In this document: piece after piece, positions 47,196-56,534 of the stretch
Layout: every line of letters begins with the position of its first letter
Position numbering within the stretch: the first letter of the stretch is position 1
Source: Flavobacteriales bacterium
GTDB lineage: Bacteria > Bacteroidota > Bacteroidia > Flavobacteriales > UBA7312
Assembly (NCBI GenBank): GCA_016779995.1
Contig: JADHMO010000003.1
Location: 1 to 64,000 of the forward strand
Direction of reading: 5' to 3'
DNA: 64,000 nucleotides
Position numbers and translations under genes: made by a program
The notes under the pieces: model-generated
The model's database searches: none
What the model was told of the DNA's origin: nothing
The model's input: the letters and a program-made list of their open reading frames with translations, nothing else

Positions 47196-48419
47196 ATGAA
47201 ACTAACGTCAAAACATCTCAAATTTTCTTGGTTTCCTATGCTTTTTTTGGTACTAACAGCAGGTAGTATGCTTTTCATATTTTTTAGAAAGGAGATGCTA
47301 TATTTTGTCTTTTTTCTATTCTCATCTCTTTTTGTTGTTAAGAATCTTTACAAAAGAGAACTGCTAATTTTTTTGCAGCTTTTGGTATTGTTTTTGTCCT
47401 TACTCACTATCAACTACATAGTTGCATCATCGCCTCAATCAACACAAAAGTTATTGGCCAATATTGTCATTTTTACTACCTCTATTTTTTCAGCTATGTA
47501 TTATAATAGAGAAGAAAATAAAAAACTGTTCATTCCTCATCTTTACTTGGTTTTAAAAATAATTTTAATTCACGCCCTGATAAGCTTTTTTATTTTCCCT
47601 TTTGTAAAACCTTTTTTAAATGATATTAGTAATAGCCGTTATGAATGCGTTACTTTTCTAAACATTTTCTTTTATCTTAAGTATACGCACTCATTTTCTG
47701 TATTGGGAATTGAGCTCGTTAGAAATCAAGGTATTTTTTGGGAACCTGGCGTCCTTCAGATTTTTCTTAACCTATTACTTTTTATCCTCTCTTTTATTAA
47801 AAAGAAAAGAGGAATAATATTTTGGTTGACTATCCTAGCTATTTTTACAACCTTTTCAACTACTGGATTAGTTGTATTGTTTATCCAACTTCTATTGTCA
47901 TTTAGTTCTGAGATTAGAAAAAATATTTTGTTCTTGCCCATAGCAGTATTTATGACTTTATTGGTGTATTTCATTACATCTATTAATATTTCTGACAAGC
48001 TTCATGGCAAAGGACAGTTTTCTTTTCAAGCTCGATTTTTTGATTTAGTTCAGCCCTTATATATTGTTGCTGAAAATCCCATTACTGGCGTTGGTTTGGA
48101 CGATGAACAATTTGTTCAACTTCGTCAAAAAACTAAATTTTCATTAAATCTAGAAGCTATTGATTTTTCAAATGTAAATGACAAGGGTTCGACTAACTCT
48201 ATAATGTTTTTCTTGGCTGCTGCAGGGGTGCCATTTACCTTGATTCTTATAGTGATGTTATACTTGCAGGATTTTGTTCCTGAAAAGCGTAAATGGTTTT
48301 TCATTTTCGTGATAATTTCATTAATGACAGAGCCTATTTTGCTAAGACCTTTTTTCCTTACTTTTGTAATGTCAGGAGGTATTTATATAATTAACAAGTT
48401 TAGATGGAAAATATATTAA
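47196..48419 (+). CDS. O-antigen polymerase/ligase-like membrane protein
   Basis: 407 residues from the ATG at 47196, chosen over a TTG at 47172 inside the preceding gene. About ten to twelve membrane helices, the loop YECVTFLNIFF then RNQGIFWEPGVLQIF, and the Wzy/WaaL-type segment NPITGVGLDDEQFVQLRQ. It probably polymerises or ligates the repeat unit on the periplasmic face. It overlaps the next gene by 16 bases. Confidence 0.82.
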   Translation: MKLTSKHLKFSWFPMLFLVLTAGSMLFIFFRKEMLYFVFFLFSSLFVVKNLYKRELLIFLQLLVLFLSLLTINYIVASSPQSTQKLLANIVIFTTSIFSAMYYNREENKKLFIPHLYLVLKIILIHALISFFIFPFVKPFLNDISNSRYECVTFLNIFFYLKYTHSFSVLGIELVRNQGIFWEPGVLQIFLNLLLFILSFIKKKRGIIFWLTILAIFTTFSTTGLVVLFIQLLLSFSSEIRKNILFLPIAVFMTLLVYFITSINISDKLHGKGQFSFQARFFDLVQPLYIVAENPITGVGLDDEQFVQLRQKTKFSLNLEAIDFSNVNDKGSTNSIMFFLAAAGVPFTLILIVMLYLQDFVPEKRKWFFIFVIISLMTEPILLRPFFLTFVMSGGIYIINKFRWKIY

Positions 48420-49537
48420 TTTCTGGAGGAGCAGGATTTATTGGCTCTAATTTAGCGTTGAAGCTTGTTAGTCTTGGGCACAATGTAAGTGTGTTAGATA
48501 ACCTTTCGCCCCAGATACATACCAATTCCAAAGAAAATTCTCAGTTATATCAGTCTATAAAAGGTAAAGTTACTTTTATAAACGGAGATGTAAGAAATAG
48601 AAAAGATTGGCAAAACGCTATTGTAAACACTACTATTATTGTACACTTGGCAGCAGAAACCGGTACAGGTCAGTCCATGTATCAAATTGAAAAATATGTT
48701 CAAGTGAATTGTGGTGGGACAGCCCTAATGTTAGATGTATTAGCCAATGAGAAACATACTGTTAAGAAAGTAGTAGTTGCCTCATCACGTGCAATATATG
48801 GTGAAGGGAAATACCATTGTGATTTACATGGCGAGGGATATCCTAATGAACGAGAAGACGCCCAAATGTCAAACGGGCAATTTGAGCCATTATGTAGCAT
48901 TTGCAAACAACCTTTGAGTATGTTAGCAACTGATGAAGACTCTAAGATTCATCCGTCTTCTATATATGGAATTACTAAAAGTGACCAAGAACAAATGATT
49001 CTTGTGGCTTGTAAGAGTTTAGGTATTTCCGCTATTGCTTTGAGGTATCAAAATGTCTATGGACCGGGACAATCCCTTAGTAATCCATATACTGGAATTT
49101 TATCCATTTTTTCTACTCGCATATTAAATAATAACCCCATAAATATTTTTGAAGACGGCAAGGAAAGTCGTGACTTCGTATTTATAGACGATGTTGTCAG
49201 TGCGACTGTTTTAGCTATACAAGACAATAAACTTAAGTCGTGTTCATTAAATGTGGGTTCAGGAGTTTCGACTACGGTAAAAACGGTTGCAGATAGTCTA
49301 AAAAAACTATATCAATCTGATGTAGATATAAACGTTTCAGGAAATTATAGGCTTGGCGATATTCGACACAATAAAGCTGATATTAGTAAAATAAAAAAAC
49401 TCTTAGGTTTCAGTCCAAAAGTGTCATTTGAAGATGGACTAAAACAATTTGTAGATTGGGTTAAAAAGCAAGAAGTCAATTCTGATAATTATGAACAGTC
49501 TATAAATGAAATGAAAGATAAAGGGCTAATGAAATGA
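48404..49537 (+). CDS. NAD-dependent sugar epimerase, dTDP-L-rhamnose 4-epimerase-like
   Basis: 377 residues, extended SDR fold: GGAGFIGSN Rossmann loop at the N-terminus, and the active-site YGITK (Tyr near 189). An inserted Cys-containing segment, with Cys139, Cys164 and Cys167 (CSICKQPL), lies between the SSR motif and the YxxxK motif; such an insert is what I remember from WbiB-like dTDP-L-rhamnose 4-epimerases. The exact substrate is inferred. It supplies a nucleotide sugar for the locus. It overlaps both neighbours (16 and 4 bases). Confidence 0.82.
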   Translation: MENILISGGAGFIGSNLALKLVSLGHNVSVLDNLSPQIHTNSKENSQLYQSIKGKVTFINGDVRNRKDWQNAIVNTTIIVHLAAETGTGQSMYQIEKYVQVNCGGTALMLDVLANEKHTVKKVVVASSRAIYGEGKYHCDLHGEGYPNEREDAQMSNGQFEPLCSICKQPLSMLATDEDSKIHPSSIYGITKSDQEQMILVACKSLGISAIALRYQNVYGPGQSLSNPYTGILSIFSTRILNNNPINIFEDGKESRDFVFIDDVVSATVLAIQDNKLKSCSLNVGSGVSTTVKTVADSLKKLYQSDVDINVSGNYRLGDIRHNKADISKIKKLLGFSPKVSFEDGLKQFVDWVKKQEVNSDNYEQSINEMKDKGLMK

Positions 49538-50436
49538 AAATAGGTATTGTAACAGTCACTTTTAATAGTTCTTCTGTATTAGACGATTTTTTCACTTCTA
49601 TTGAGCAACAAGATTATTCAGATTTCAATATTTACATTGTCGATAACAATTCTGTTGACGATACACTTTCAAAAGTAGGTAGTTGGAGTTTTAAATCTAA
49701 AGTACTTTTAAAGAACACCAATAACTTAGGTGTTGCAGCAGGAAATAATCAAGGTATCAAGTTGGCACTTAAAGACGGTTGCGATTTTGTGTTGTTATTA
49801 AACAACGATACAGTTTTTGAAGATAAGTTATTGTCAAAACTAGTCGAGACCTACAACAGTTACGGCTCATCAATAGTAGTCCCCAAGATGAATTATTTTT
49901 CTCCATCTAATATGATTTGGTATGCTGGAGGCTTTTATAACCGAAAAAAAGCATTTTTAAATTTTCATCGTGGGCAGGGAGAGATTGATAACAACCAATA
50001 CAATGTTGACGATAAGATAGAATATGCCCCAACATGTTGTGCCTTAATACATCAATCTGTTTTTGAAGATATTGGTTTGATGGATGAGAAGTACTTTGTA
50101 TATTTTGATGATACCGACTTTTTCTTTCGAGTTTTACAAGATGGAAAACACGAAGCTAGGTATAGGCACGACGTTCATTTTTTGCACAAAATAGGTAGTC
50201 TTACGAAATCTAGAAATAAAGAGAAACCAAAAAAATATGGAGAGTTCTTTATAAAGCAGAATAGCAAAAACCACGTCTATTTTTTAAGAAAACAAAAAAC
50301 ATTAATTGCGCACGTCAATTTAATTTATTTGTGGTTTTATTTGACCATTCGTTTTTTCATAAGTCCTAGGTTTGAAAAAAAATGGAGTATCTTTTACCTC
50401 ATACAAACGTCCTATTTTCAAGGATTTAAAATGTAA
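49534..50436 (+). CDS. Glycosyltransferase family 2
   Basis: 300 residues. GT-A fold: IGIVTVTFNSSSVLDDF, NNLGVAAGNNQGI, the metal-binding LLLNNDTVF (~90-98), and the acceptor-side DEKYFVYFDDTDFFFR. Resembles rhamnosyltransferase-like GT2 enzymes, which would fit the rhamnose-type epimerase just upstream. It shares four bases with that gene. A hydrophobic C-terminal segment may associate with the membrane. Confidence 0.92.
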   Translation: MKIGIVTVTFNSSSVLDDFFTSIEQQDYSDFNIYIVDNNSVDDTLSKVGSWSFKSKVLLKNTNNLGVAAGNNQGIKLALKDGCDFVLLLNNDTVFEDKLLSKLVETYNSYGSSIVVPKMNYFSPSNMIWYAGGFYNRKKAFLNFHRGQGEIDNNQYNVDDKIEYAPTCCALIHQSVFEDIGLMDEKYFVYFDDTDFFFRVLQDGKHEARYRHDVHFLHKIGSLTKSRNKEKPKKYGEFFIKQNSKNHVYFLRKQKTLIAHVNLIYLWFYLTIRFFISPRFEKKWSIFYLIQTSYFQGFKM

Positions 50437-50438
50437 TA

Positions 50439-51287
50439 ATGAAAGTAAATACATTCATTGTAGGCGCACCAAAAGCAGGAACTACCTCCTTGCATCATTA
50501 TCTCAATCAGCATACTGATGTGAGCATGAGCAGTGTCAAAGAGCCTAACTTTTTTTCCTCAAAAGAAGTAGAGTCTTTGTTCTATAATTCCAAATGTATT
50601 GACGATAGTAAGGACTATCACCAATTATTTTCCAAAGAAAAAAGACGAATTAGAGGAGAAGCTAGTGTGTCTTATTTGTATTATGAAAATGTGCCTAAGC
50701 GTATTCATGATTACAACCCTGAAGCCAAAATTATCATTATGCTGAGAGAGCCTATTGAACGTGCATTCTCTCATTATTTGATGGATTGTCGATTGGGTTT
50801 TTGCTCAGAAAAATTAGAAGATATCATAGCTAATCCACAAATCTATCCTCAATATTTTCAACAATACTTAGAGTTAGGCAATTATTATTCGCAATTGAAA
50901 AGGTATCAAGATATCTTTGGAAAAGAACAGCTTTTGGTTATTTTTTACGAAGATTTCAAGACTGACACTAAAAAAGTGATGAAAAGTGTTTTTAGTTTTT
51001 TACAAATAGAACAACAGGAGATAGATTTTAGCATTAAAAATCCTTTTTTATCTCCTTCTAACACATTGATTTCTAAGTTGTATAAATTCAACATTATAAG
51101 AAAAGGGGTAAAGACATTTATGCCTGAACGTTTTTTGACATTAATTAGGTCTAAGTATTTTTCAGCTAAGTCCAAGCCGATGCTTTCAAAGGCTACAGAG
51201 CAAGAGTTGAAAGCATATTACAAGTCCGATGTTTTTCAGCTTGAAAAACTCTTAAATATAGATTTAGCTAGATGGAACATAAAATAG
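50439..51287 (+). CDS. PAPS-dependent sulfotransferase (copy 2)
   Basis: 282 residues. VGAPKAGTTSLHHYLNQH is the PAPS phosphosulfate loop and MLREPIERAFSHYLMD the 3'-phosphate motif, near residue 100. Clearly paralogous to the gene at 45690 (the same GAPKAGTTSL and PIERAFS blocks), yet diverged across the substrate-binding half, so the two may act on different sugars. It overlaps the downstream GT4 gene by 16 bases. Confidence 0.92.
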   Translation: MKVNTFIVGAPKAGTTSLHHYLNQHTDVSMSSVKEPNFFSSKEVESLFYNSKCIDDSKDYHQLFSKEKRRIRGEASVSYLYYENVPKRIHDYNPEAKIIIMLREPIERAFSHYLMDCRLGFCSEKLEDIIANPQIYPQYFQQYLELGNYYSQLKRYQDIFGKEQLLVIFYEDFKTDTKKVMKSVFSFLQIEQQEIDFSIKNPFLSPSNTLISKLYKFNIIRKGVKTFMPERFLTLIRSKYFSAKSKPMLSKATEQELKAYYKSDVFQLEKLLNIDLARWNIK

Positions 51288-52393
51288 CTATTATTGACCC
51301 GGTAGGAATAAAAAGCGGAATGAATCATTACGATACATTTCTGTGCACTTCATTAGATAAATTAGGTGTTAATACCTACATCTACTCCAATTTTGATGTG
51401 CAATCCGAAACTATCGTTTCTAAGCCAGTTTTCGGAACTTTTTTTAAAAATAAACTTTCCCAAACGTATAATTTTATCATGGGAATGTTTAAGTCTTGTA
51501 GAGATTGTAGAAGGAACAAAATCAATATGGTAATAATTCACGTTTTTTCTACACACAATATGGCAATATTGACTTATGCTATCAGCAAATTGTTTGGGCT
51601 AAAAACGATAACCATTTCTCATGATGTTTTTTCATTTACAGATCAAGATAACAAGTGGTATCATCACTTAATTTACAACCGTTGGTCAGATAGAATTGTC
51701 GTTCACAATAGTTTTTCTTTAGATTATCTTCTGCCGCAGATTGAATCCAAGATGCATTCCAAAGTAAGCGTTTTAAAACACGGCGCTTTTGTTGGCTTAT
51801 CAGATAATTCAATAAGTAGAAAGTTGGCTAGAAAAACATTGAATTTTGAACAGCAAAGGCAATACATTTTGTTTTTTGGTCGCTTAAAGCCTAACAAACG
51901 TTTAGATCTAATGCTTAGAGCGATGCCTAATATTGATTCCTCAATACACCTTGTTATTGCTGGTCATTCAGGAAAAGATGACTTTAACTACTACCAATCC
52001 ATCATCGATGAATTGGATTTGTCAAGTAGATTAGTTTTAGATATTAACTACATCAGCGAAGAAAAAAGAGAATTATATTTTAAGGCGGCCGATTGTTTAG
52101 CCTTGCCCTATGAACTCATTTTTCAAAGTGGTGTTTTATTGATGTCAATGTCTTACGGTTTGCCAGTGGTAGCTTCTCAAATACCTTCTTTTGAAGAAGT
52201 TATTGAAGATGGAAAAAACGGTTTGCTTTTTGAAAAAGGAAATGCAGACGATTTGGCTAACAAGTTGAATGCTTTGATGAATAATAGGGATTTATTGAAT
52301 GAAATACCGCATAATGCAATTAGTAATATGAAAGAAAACTATTGTTGGGATTCTATTGCTGAGGGCTATGTTGAGCTAATAAAAACTCTCTAA
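51272..52393 (+). CDS. Glycosyltransferase family 4
   Basis: 373 residues, GT-B fold. C-terminal nucleotide-sugar half: LFFGRLKPNKRLDLMLRA, HLVIAGHSG, and the EX7E-type segment YGLPVVASQIPSFEEVIEDG preceding NGLLF. It transfers an activated sugar onto the growing glycan. It starts inside the preceding sulfotransferase gene, as several genes in this locus do. Confidence 0.93.
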   Translation: MEHKIAIIDPVGIKSGMNHYDTFLCTSLDKLGVNTYIYSNFDVQSETIVSKPVFGTFFKNKLSQTYNFIMGMFKSCRDCRRNKINMVIIHVFSTHNMAILTYAISKLFGLKTITISHDVFSFTDQDNKWYHHLIYNRWSDRIVVHNSFSLDYLLPQIESKMHSKVSVLKHGAFVGLSDNSISRKLARKTLNFEQQRQYILFFGRLKPNKRLDLMLRAMPNIDSSIHLVIAGHSGKDDFNYYQSIIDELDLSSRLVLDINYISEEKRELYFKAADCLALPYELIFQSGVLLMSMSYGLPVVASQIPSFEEVIEDGKNGLLFEKGNADDLANKLNALMNNRDLLNEIPHNAISNMKENYCWDSIAEGYVELIKTL

Positions 52394-52406
52394 GGTTTGT
52401 TTTGTT

Positions 52407-52414
52407 TACCTTTG
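52407..52414 (+). promoter_or_regulatory. -7 box (TACCTTTG) for the Wzi/RemB-like gene
   Basis: TACCTTTG is a perfect TAnnTTTG match in the 57-base gap after the GT4 gene, 36 bases before the ATG. It suggests the outer membrane protein has a promoter of its own. Confidence 0.5.
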
Positions 52415-52450
52415 TTTTTGGAGAAACTCTTTTGACTAAATAAATTACAA

Positions 52451-54031
52451 ATGAAGAAATACTTTTTAAGTTTTATATTGGTTCAGTTCTCACTAATAGT
52501 GATAGGGCAAACCAATGCACCTTTAAGTCATTCTTATTATTCGTATTTAGAAAAGGATATGCATGACATAGGCGTTTCAAAACACACCTCATTTAAGCCT
52601 TTTTTATATTCTACGGATGACACCACATTTTACAATTCTTTTAAGCCAATTGTTTCAAAAAAGTCATTCATTCATAATTTTCTTAACTCCAATTTACTAA
52701 GTATTGAACATGCAGATTATAGTTTTGTACTTAACCCTCTTTTTCATTTTGAGATAGCTGAAGATAATGACAGAAGATATGTCAATACAAGAGGGATTGA
52801 GGTGAAAGGTAGGGTTGGTGAAAAGTTATCTTTTTATTCATCTTTCTATGAAAATCAAATGGTACTTCCAGATTATTTAGAGAATTATGTAAAAGGTAAT
52901 AATTATATTCTGCCTGGCCAGGGCATTATAAAGTATTATCCCTTTATAAATGAGGGTTTAATGGATTTTTATTACGCTAATGGCTACATCAATTATGATA
53001 TTAATCGCTTTTTTGATGTACAGTTAGGGCATGGCAAACATTTTATTGGCGATGGGTATCGTTCTATGATGCTTTCCGATAATTCATTTAATTATCCTTA
53101 TTTGAAAATAACTACGGATGTATGGAAATTTAAGTACGTCAATCTATTTTCTTATTTTCAAGATATCAATTTCGACATAGACGCGCCAGATATAAGCAAG
53201 TCAAAATTTAGTGCTATTCACTACTTGAGTGCTAATATAGGTGAACGTTTGAATATTGGCATTTTCGAGTCCATAATGTTGGGTGAAGATAGTTTAGGCA
53301 ATGTCTTTGACATCAACTACATGAACCCCATTGTTTTTTACAGACCTGTAGAGTACTCTATTGGCTATTCAAGACAAGGTAACGCATTGCTAGGTTTGTC
53401 ATTAAAGTACAAGTTGACATCTACTTCTCATTTGTATGGTCAAGTAGTTCTTGATGAGTTTGCAATAAGTGATTTTAGAGCTCAAAATGGGGCATGGCGC
53501 AATAAGTATGGAGGGCAACTAGGCATGAAATATTTCGATGCCTTTGGTTTTGAAAATTTATCTCTTCAATCAGAACTTAACTTTGCTCGACCATTCACGT
53601 ATTCTCATTTCAATCCCATACAAAATTATGCTCATTACGCACAGCCTTTAGCTCACCCTTTAGGAACAAGTTTTTTAGAAAATGTAAGTATAATTCGTTA
53701 CAGAAAAGATAGATGGACGGCGGATTTGAAATTGATACACGCTAAACATGGCGGAGAAATTGCTGGAGATACTACAAATTATGGTAGTGATATTTTTATG
53801 CCTTATGACGAGAATTATAAAGAGCTTGGCAATGATATTGCTCAAGGAAACACCTCTAATTTACAAATCATAGATTTTAGAATTGGCTACATTGTCAATC
53901 CAAAAACTAATATGAAGATAGAATTAGGTCTTACAAATAGGTCGTTAAGTGATAGAACTACCACCACTGACAATCAGTATTTGTTCTTTTCCTTCAAAAC
54001 CGATTTACAGAATTTTTATTACGATTTTTAG
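52451..54031 (+). CDS. Outer membrane protein, Wzi/RemB-like
   Basis: 526 residues with signal peptide (to VIGQ ~20) and an all-beta barrel layout. LGHGKHFIGDGYRSMMLSDN followed by FNYPYLKIT resembles the capsule-assembly Wzi family and the flavobacterial gliding protein RemB. By analogy it binds or anchors the surface polysaccharide. Its place at the end of the polysaccharide locus supports this. Alternative: an unrelated barrel; the motif match is my own reading. Confidence 0.72.
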   Translation: MKKYFLSFILVQFSLIVIGQTNAPLSHSYYSYLEKDMHDIGVSKHTSFKPFLYSTDDTTFYNSFKPIVSKKSFIHNFLNSNLLSIEHADYSFVLNPLFHFEIAEDNDRRYVNTRGIEVKGRVGEKLSFYSSFYENQMVLPDYLENYVKGNNYILPGQGIIKYYPFINEGLMDFYYANGYINYDINRFFDVQLGHGKHFIGDGYRSMMLSDNSFNYPYLKITTDVWKFKYVNLFSYFQDINFDIDAPDISKSKFSAIHYLSANIGERLNIGIFESIMLGEDSLGNVFDINYMNPIVFYRPVEYSIGYSRQGNALLGLSLKYKLTSTSHLYGQVVLDEFAISDFRAQNGAWRNKYGGQLGMKYFDAFGFENLSLQSELNFARPFTYSHFNPIQNYAHYAQPLAHPLGTSFLENVSIIRYRKDRWTADLKLIHAKHGGEIAGDTTNYGSDIFMPYDENYKELGNDIAQGNTSNLQIIDFRIGYIVNPKTNMKIELGLTNRSLSDRTTTTDNQYLFFSFKTDLQNFYYDF

Positions 54032-54051
54032 ATTAATTCTAAATTTAAAAT

Positions 54052-54071
54052 TTTGCTAAATATTTAGCAAA
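54052..54071 (+). promoter_or_regulatory. Perfect 20-bp palindrome upstream of the heme O synthase operon
   Basis: TTTGCTAAAT followed at once by ATTTAGCAAA is a perfect self-complementary site 54 bases before the cyoE ATG. It has no loop and no T-run, so it fits a dimeric regulator's site better than a terminator. Which protein binds is unknown. Confidence 0.55.
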
Positions 54072-54124
54072 TAAAGCCTATGAAAATATAAAAAGTGGTA
54101 AATTTATCCCCTAGATAAAAATTG

Positions 54125-55021
54125 ATGATTTTTATCTCAAAACATTCTAAATCAAACACTTACAAATTGTCTATAAACGACGTTTTACAACTTTCAAAAA
54201 TAAGATTGACTACGAGTGTGGTATTTTCTGCCATTGCGGGTTATTTTATTGCTGGAGGAATATTTCAGTCCTTTGATTTGATAGCACTTATTTTGGGTGG
54301 TTTTTTGGTCGTGGCATCATCGAATGGTTTCAATCAAGTTATAGAAAAAGACTTGGATAAGCTGATGAAACGAACTGAAGACAGGCCCTTGCCAAAACAA
54401 AGAATGACCACCAATCAAGCACTAATTTTGTCATTAGCGATGGGACTTGTAGGCGTGTTTTTCTTATTTTCAATTAATTTTTACTCTGGATTTTTTGGTT
54501 CGCTTTCAGTCCTCTTGTATGTGTTAGCTTATACCCCTTTAAAACGGATTTCATCTTTTTCAGTTTTTGTAGGAGCTTTTCCTGGTGCTATTCCTTTTAT
54601 GTTAGGTTGGGTAGCAGTCACCAACGATTTTGCTATTGAAGCAGGCATCCTATTTGCTATACAATTTATCTGGCAGTTTCCTCATTTTTGGGCTATTGCT
54701 TGGGTTTCAGACGAAGACTATACCAAAGCAGGTTTCAAAATGCTTCCCGGTGAGAAAGGAAAAGCTACCGCTTTCAAAACATTGATTTACACCTTATTCT
54801 TAATTCCTCTATCCATATTACCCATTTTTGGATTTTCTGGAGAATTAGAACTTTCATTATTAGCCTGCTTATTGGCAGTGATTTTAGGCTTATGGTTTTT
54901 TACAAAGTCCGTAATGTTATTCAAAACACTCTCCGATGAAGATGCTAAGAAGCTCATGTTTGCTTCCTTCATATACCTTCCTTTATTACAATTGATTTAC
55001 GTTATCGATAAACTATTATGA
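54125..55021 (+). CDS. cyoE: Protoheme IX farnesyltransferase (heme O synthase)
   Basis: 298 residues from the ATG at 54125 (a TTG lies one codon upstream). UbiA prenyltransferase with about nine helices and the motif NQVIEKDLDKLMKRTEDRPLP, the Asp-rich diphosphate site typical of CyoE/CtaB, and a second conserved block DEDYTKAGFKMLP. It adds farnesyl to heme B to make heme O, the precursor of the oxidase's heme A. It overlaps the next gene by four bases and is first in the second oxidase cluster. Confidence 0.95.
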   Translation: MIFISKHSKSNTYKLSINDVLQLSKIRLTTSVVFSAIAGYFIAGGIFQSFDLIALILGGFLVVASSNGFNQVIEKDLDKLMKRTEDRPLPKQRMTTNQALILSLAMGLVGVFFLFSINFYSGFFGSLSVLLYVLAYTPLKRISSFSVFVGAFPGAIPFMLGWVAVTNDFAIEAGILFAIQFIWQFPHFWAIAWVSDEDYTKAGFKMLPGEKGKATAFKTLIYTLFLIPLSILPIFGFSGELELSLLACLLAVILGLWFFTKSVMLFKTLSDEDAKKLMFASFIYLPLLQLIYVIDKLL

Positions 55022-55584
55022 CAACATTTGAAGAACAAAAAAAGAAGTCAGCCAAGCCACTATTATGGATTTCTATGATAAGTATGTCCATGGTTTTTGC
55101 TGGTTTAACAAGTGCCTTAGTGGTCAGAAAAGCTGAAGGAAATTGGTTAGTTTTTGATTATCCGATTTGGTTTTATATCAGCACAGCTCTTATCATACTT
55201 TCAAGCTTTACGATGAATTGGGCGAAAAATAACGTCAAGAAAGATAATCTTGATTTGGCTAACAAAGGCTTTCTATGGACTTTAATATTAGGTTTAGGCT
55301 TTGCCCTTTCGCAGTACCTTACTTGGGGTGCTTTGTATAATGAAGGCGTTTATTTTACAGGACCTGGCAGTAATGCTTCGGGCTCTTTTCTTTATGTCCT
55401 AACTTTATTGCACTTATTGCACTTGGCAGGTGGGATAATTGCCTTGTTAATTACGACTTACAAAGCTAAAACTGGAGCTTACTCTAGTCAAAATTCTTTA
55501 GGGGTAGAGCTGTGTGCTATCTTTTGGCACTTTTTAGATTTTTTATGGCTTTATTTATTCCTATTTTTACTATATATTCACTAA
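55018..55584 (+). CDS. Cytochrome c oxidase subunit III family protein (short)
   Basis: 188 residues, about five membrane helices. Subunit III features: ISMISMSMVFAGLTSALVVR, LTLLHLLHLAGG and ending CAIFWHFLDFLWLYLFLFL. It is the shorter of two adjacent subunit III-like proteins, an arrangement common in Bacteroidota. It supports the oxidase core encoded at 14-17 kb. Confidence 0.9.
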   Translation: MTTFEEQKKKSAKPLLWISMISMSMVFAGLTSALVVRKAEGNWLVFDYPIWFYISTALIILSSFTMNWAKNNVKKDNLDLANKGFLWTLILGLGFALSQYLTWGALYNEGVYFTGPGSNASGSFLYVLTLLHLLHLAGGIIALLITTYKAKTGAYSSQNSLGVELCAIFWHFLDFLWLYLFLFLLYIH

Positions 55585-55613
55585 TATTGCAAAACTTTTC
55601 AAACCTAGAAAAA

Positions 55614-56510
55614 ATGGCAGACATTACAACAAATGAAAACAAAGCTTGGACAGGAGGAGATATTCCTTTCAAAGCAAGTTATGGCAAACTGATGATGTGG
55701 TTCTTCTTAGTCTCAGATGCACTTACTTTCTCCGGATTCTTATGTGCTTACGGATTTATGCGTTTCAAATACGCTCACGTATGGCCTGTAGCTGATGAAG
55801 TCTTTACTCATTTTCCATTTTTAAAAGGAGAATATCCTATGTTGTTTGTTGCATTAATGACATTCATTCTAATTATGAGTTCTGTAACAATGGTACTTGC
55901 GGTTAATGAAGGTCATAAAAACAACAAGAGCAAAGTGATTTTATGGCTTGGATTAACCATTGTTGGAGGTTTTATCTTCCTAGGTTCTCAAGCGTGGGAG
56001 TGGGGACACTTCATTCATGGAGACAAAGGAGGTATAGAATTAGCAAACCACGATATAGTACATGTTGTTGATGCCGATGCTCATTTTTATTCTATTTATG
56101 ACTTGGTTGGCGTAGATTCATATGCCGATGATGTTAATATTACTATCGATGATGTCAAAGGAGCATTGATGGCAGATAGTCAATACGGCATACGATTAGC
56201 TGATAAGTCTGTCGTTAGTGGAGAAGCAGCAATGGCTTATTTGAATAATGCCGAAGTAGTACTAGGTGCTAACCTTGTAAGAAATGAGTACGGACACCAA
56301 TTATTCGCTAATTTCTTCTACTTCATTACAGGTTTTCACGGTTTTCACGTATTCAGTGGTGTAGTGATACTCATTGTAATTTTTATTAATGTAATTAAAG
56401 GTACATACGAGAGGAGAGGACACTATGAAATGGTTGAGAAAGTAGGTCTATATTGGCACTTTGTCGATTTGGTATGGGTATTCGTATTTACCTTCTTCTA
56501 TTTAGTATAA
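55614..56510 (+). CDS. coxC: Cytochrome c oxidase subunit III
   Basis: 298 residues from the ATG at 55614; an in-frame start at 55512 would overlap the previous gene by 73 bases and adds only a non-conserved stretch. Five or more helices, with MMWFFLVSDALTFSGFLCAY near the start, FHGFHVFSGV and the end VGLYWHFVDLVWVFVFTFFY. A soluble insert of about 80 residues (ANHDIVHVVDADAHFYSIYD ...) lies between helices and is longer than in usual subunit III. It stabilises subunit I. Confidence 0.92.
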   Translation: MADITTNENKAWTGGDIPFKASYGKLMMWFFLVSDALTFSGFLCAYGFMRFKYAHVWPVADEVFTHFPFLKGEYPMLFVALMTFILIMSSVTMVLAVNEGHKNNKSKVILWLGLTIVGGFIFLGSQAWEWGHFIHGDKGGIELANHDIVHVVDADAHFYSIYDLVGVDSYADDVNITIDDVKGALMADSQYGIRLADKSVVSGEAAMAYLNNAEVVLGANLVRNEYGHQLFANFFYFITGFHGFHVFSGVVILIVIFINVIKGTYERRGHYEMVEKVGLYWHFVDLVWVFVFTFFYLV

Positions 56511-56534
56511 ACAAACAATTTAAACAGATATATT

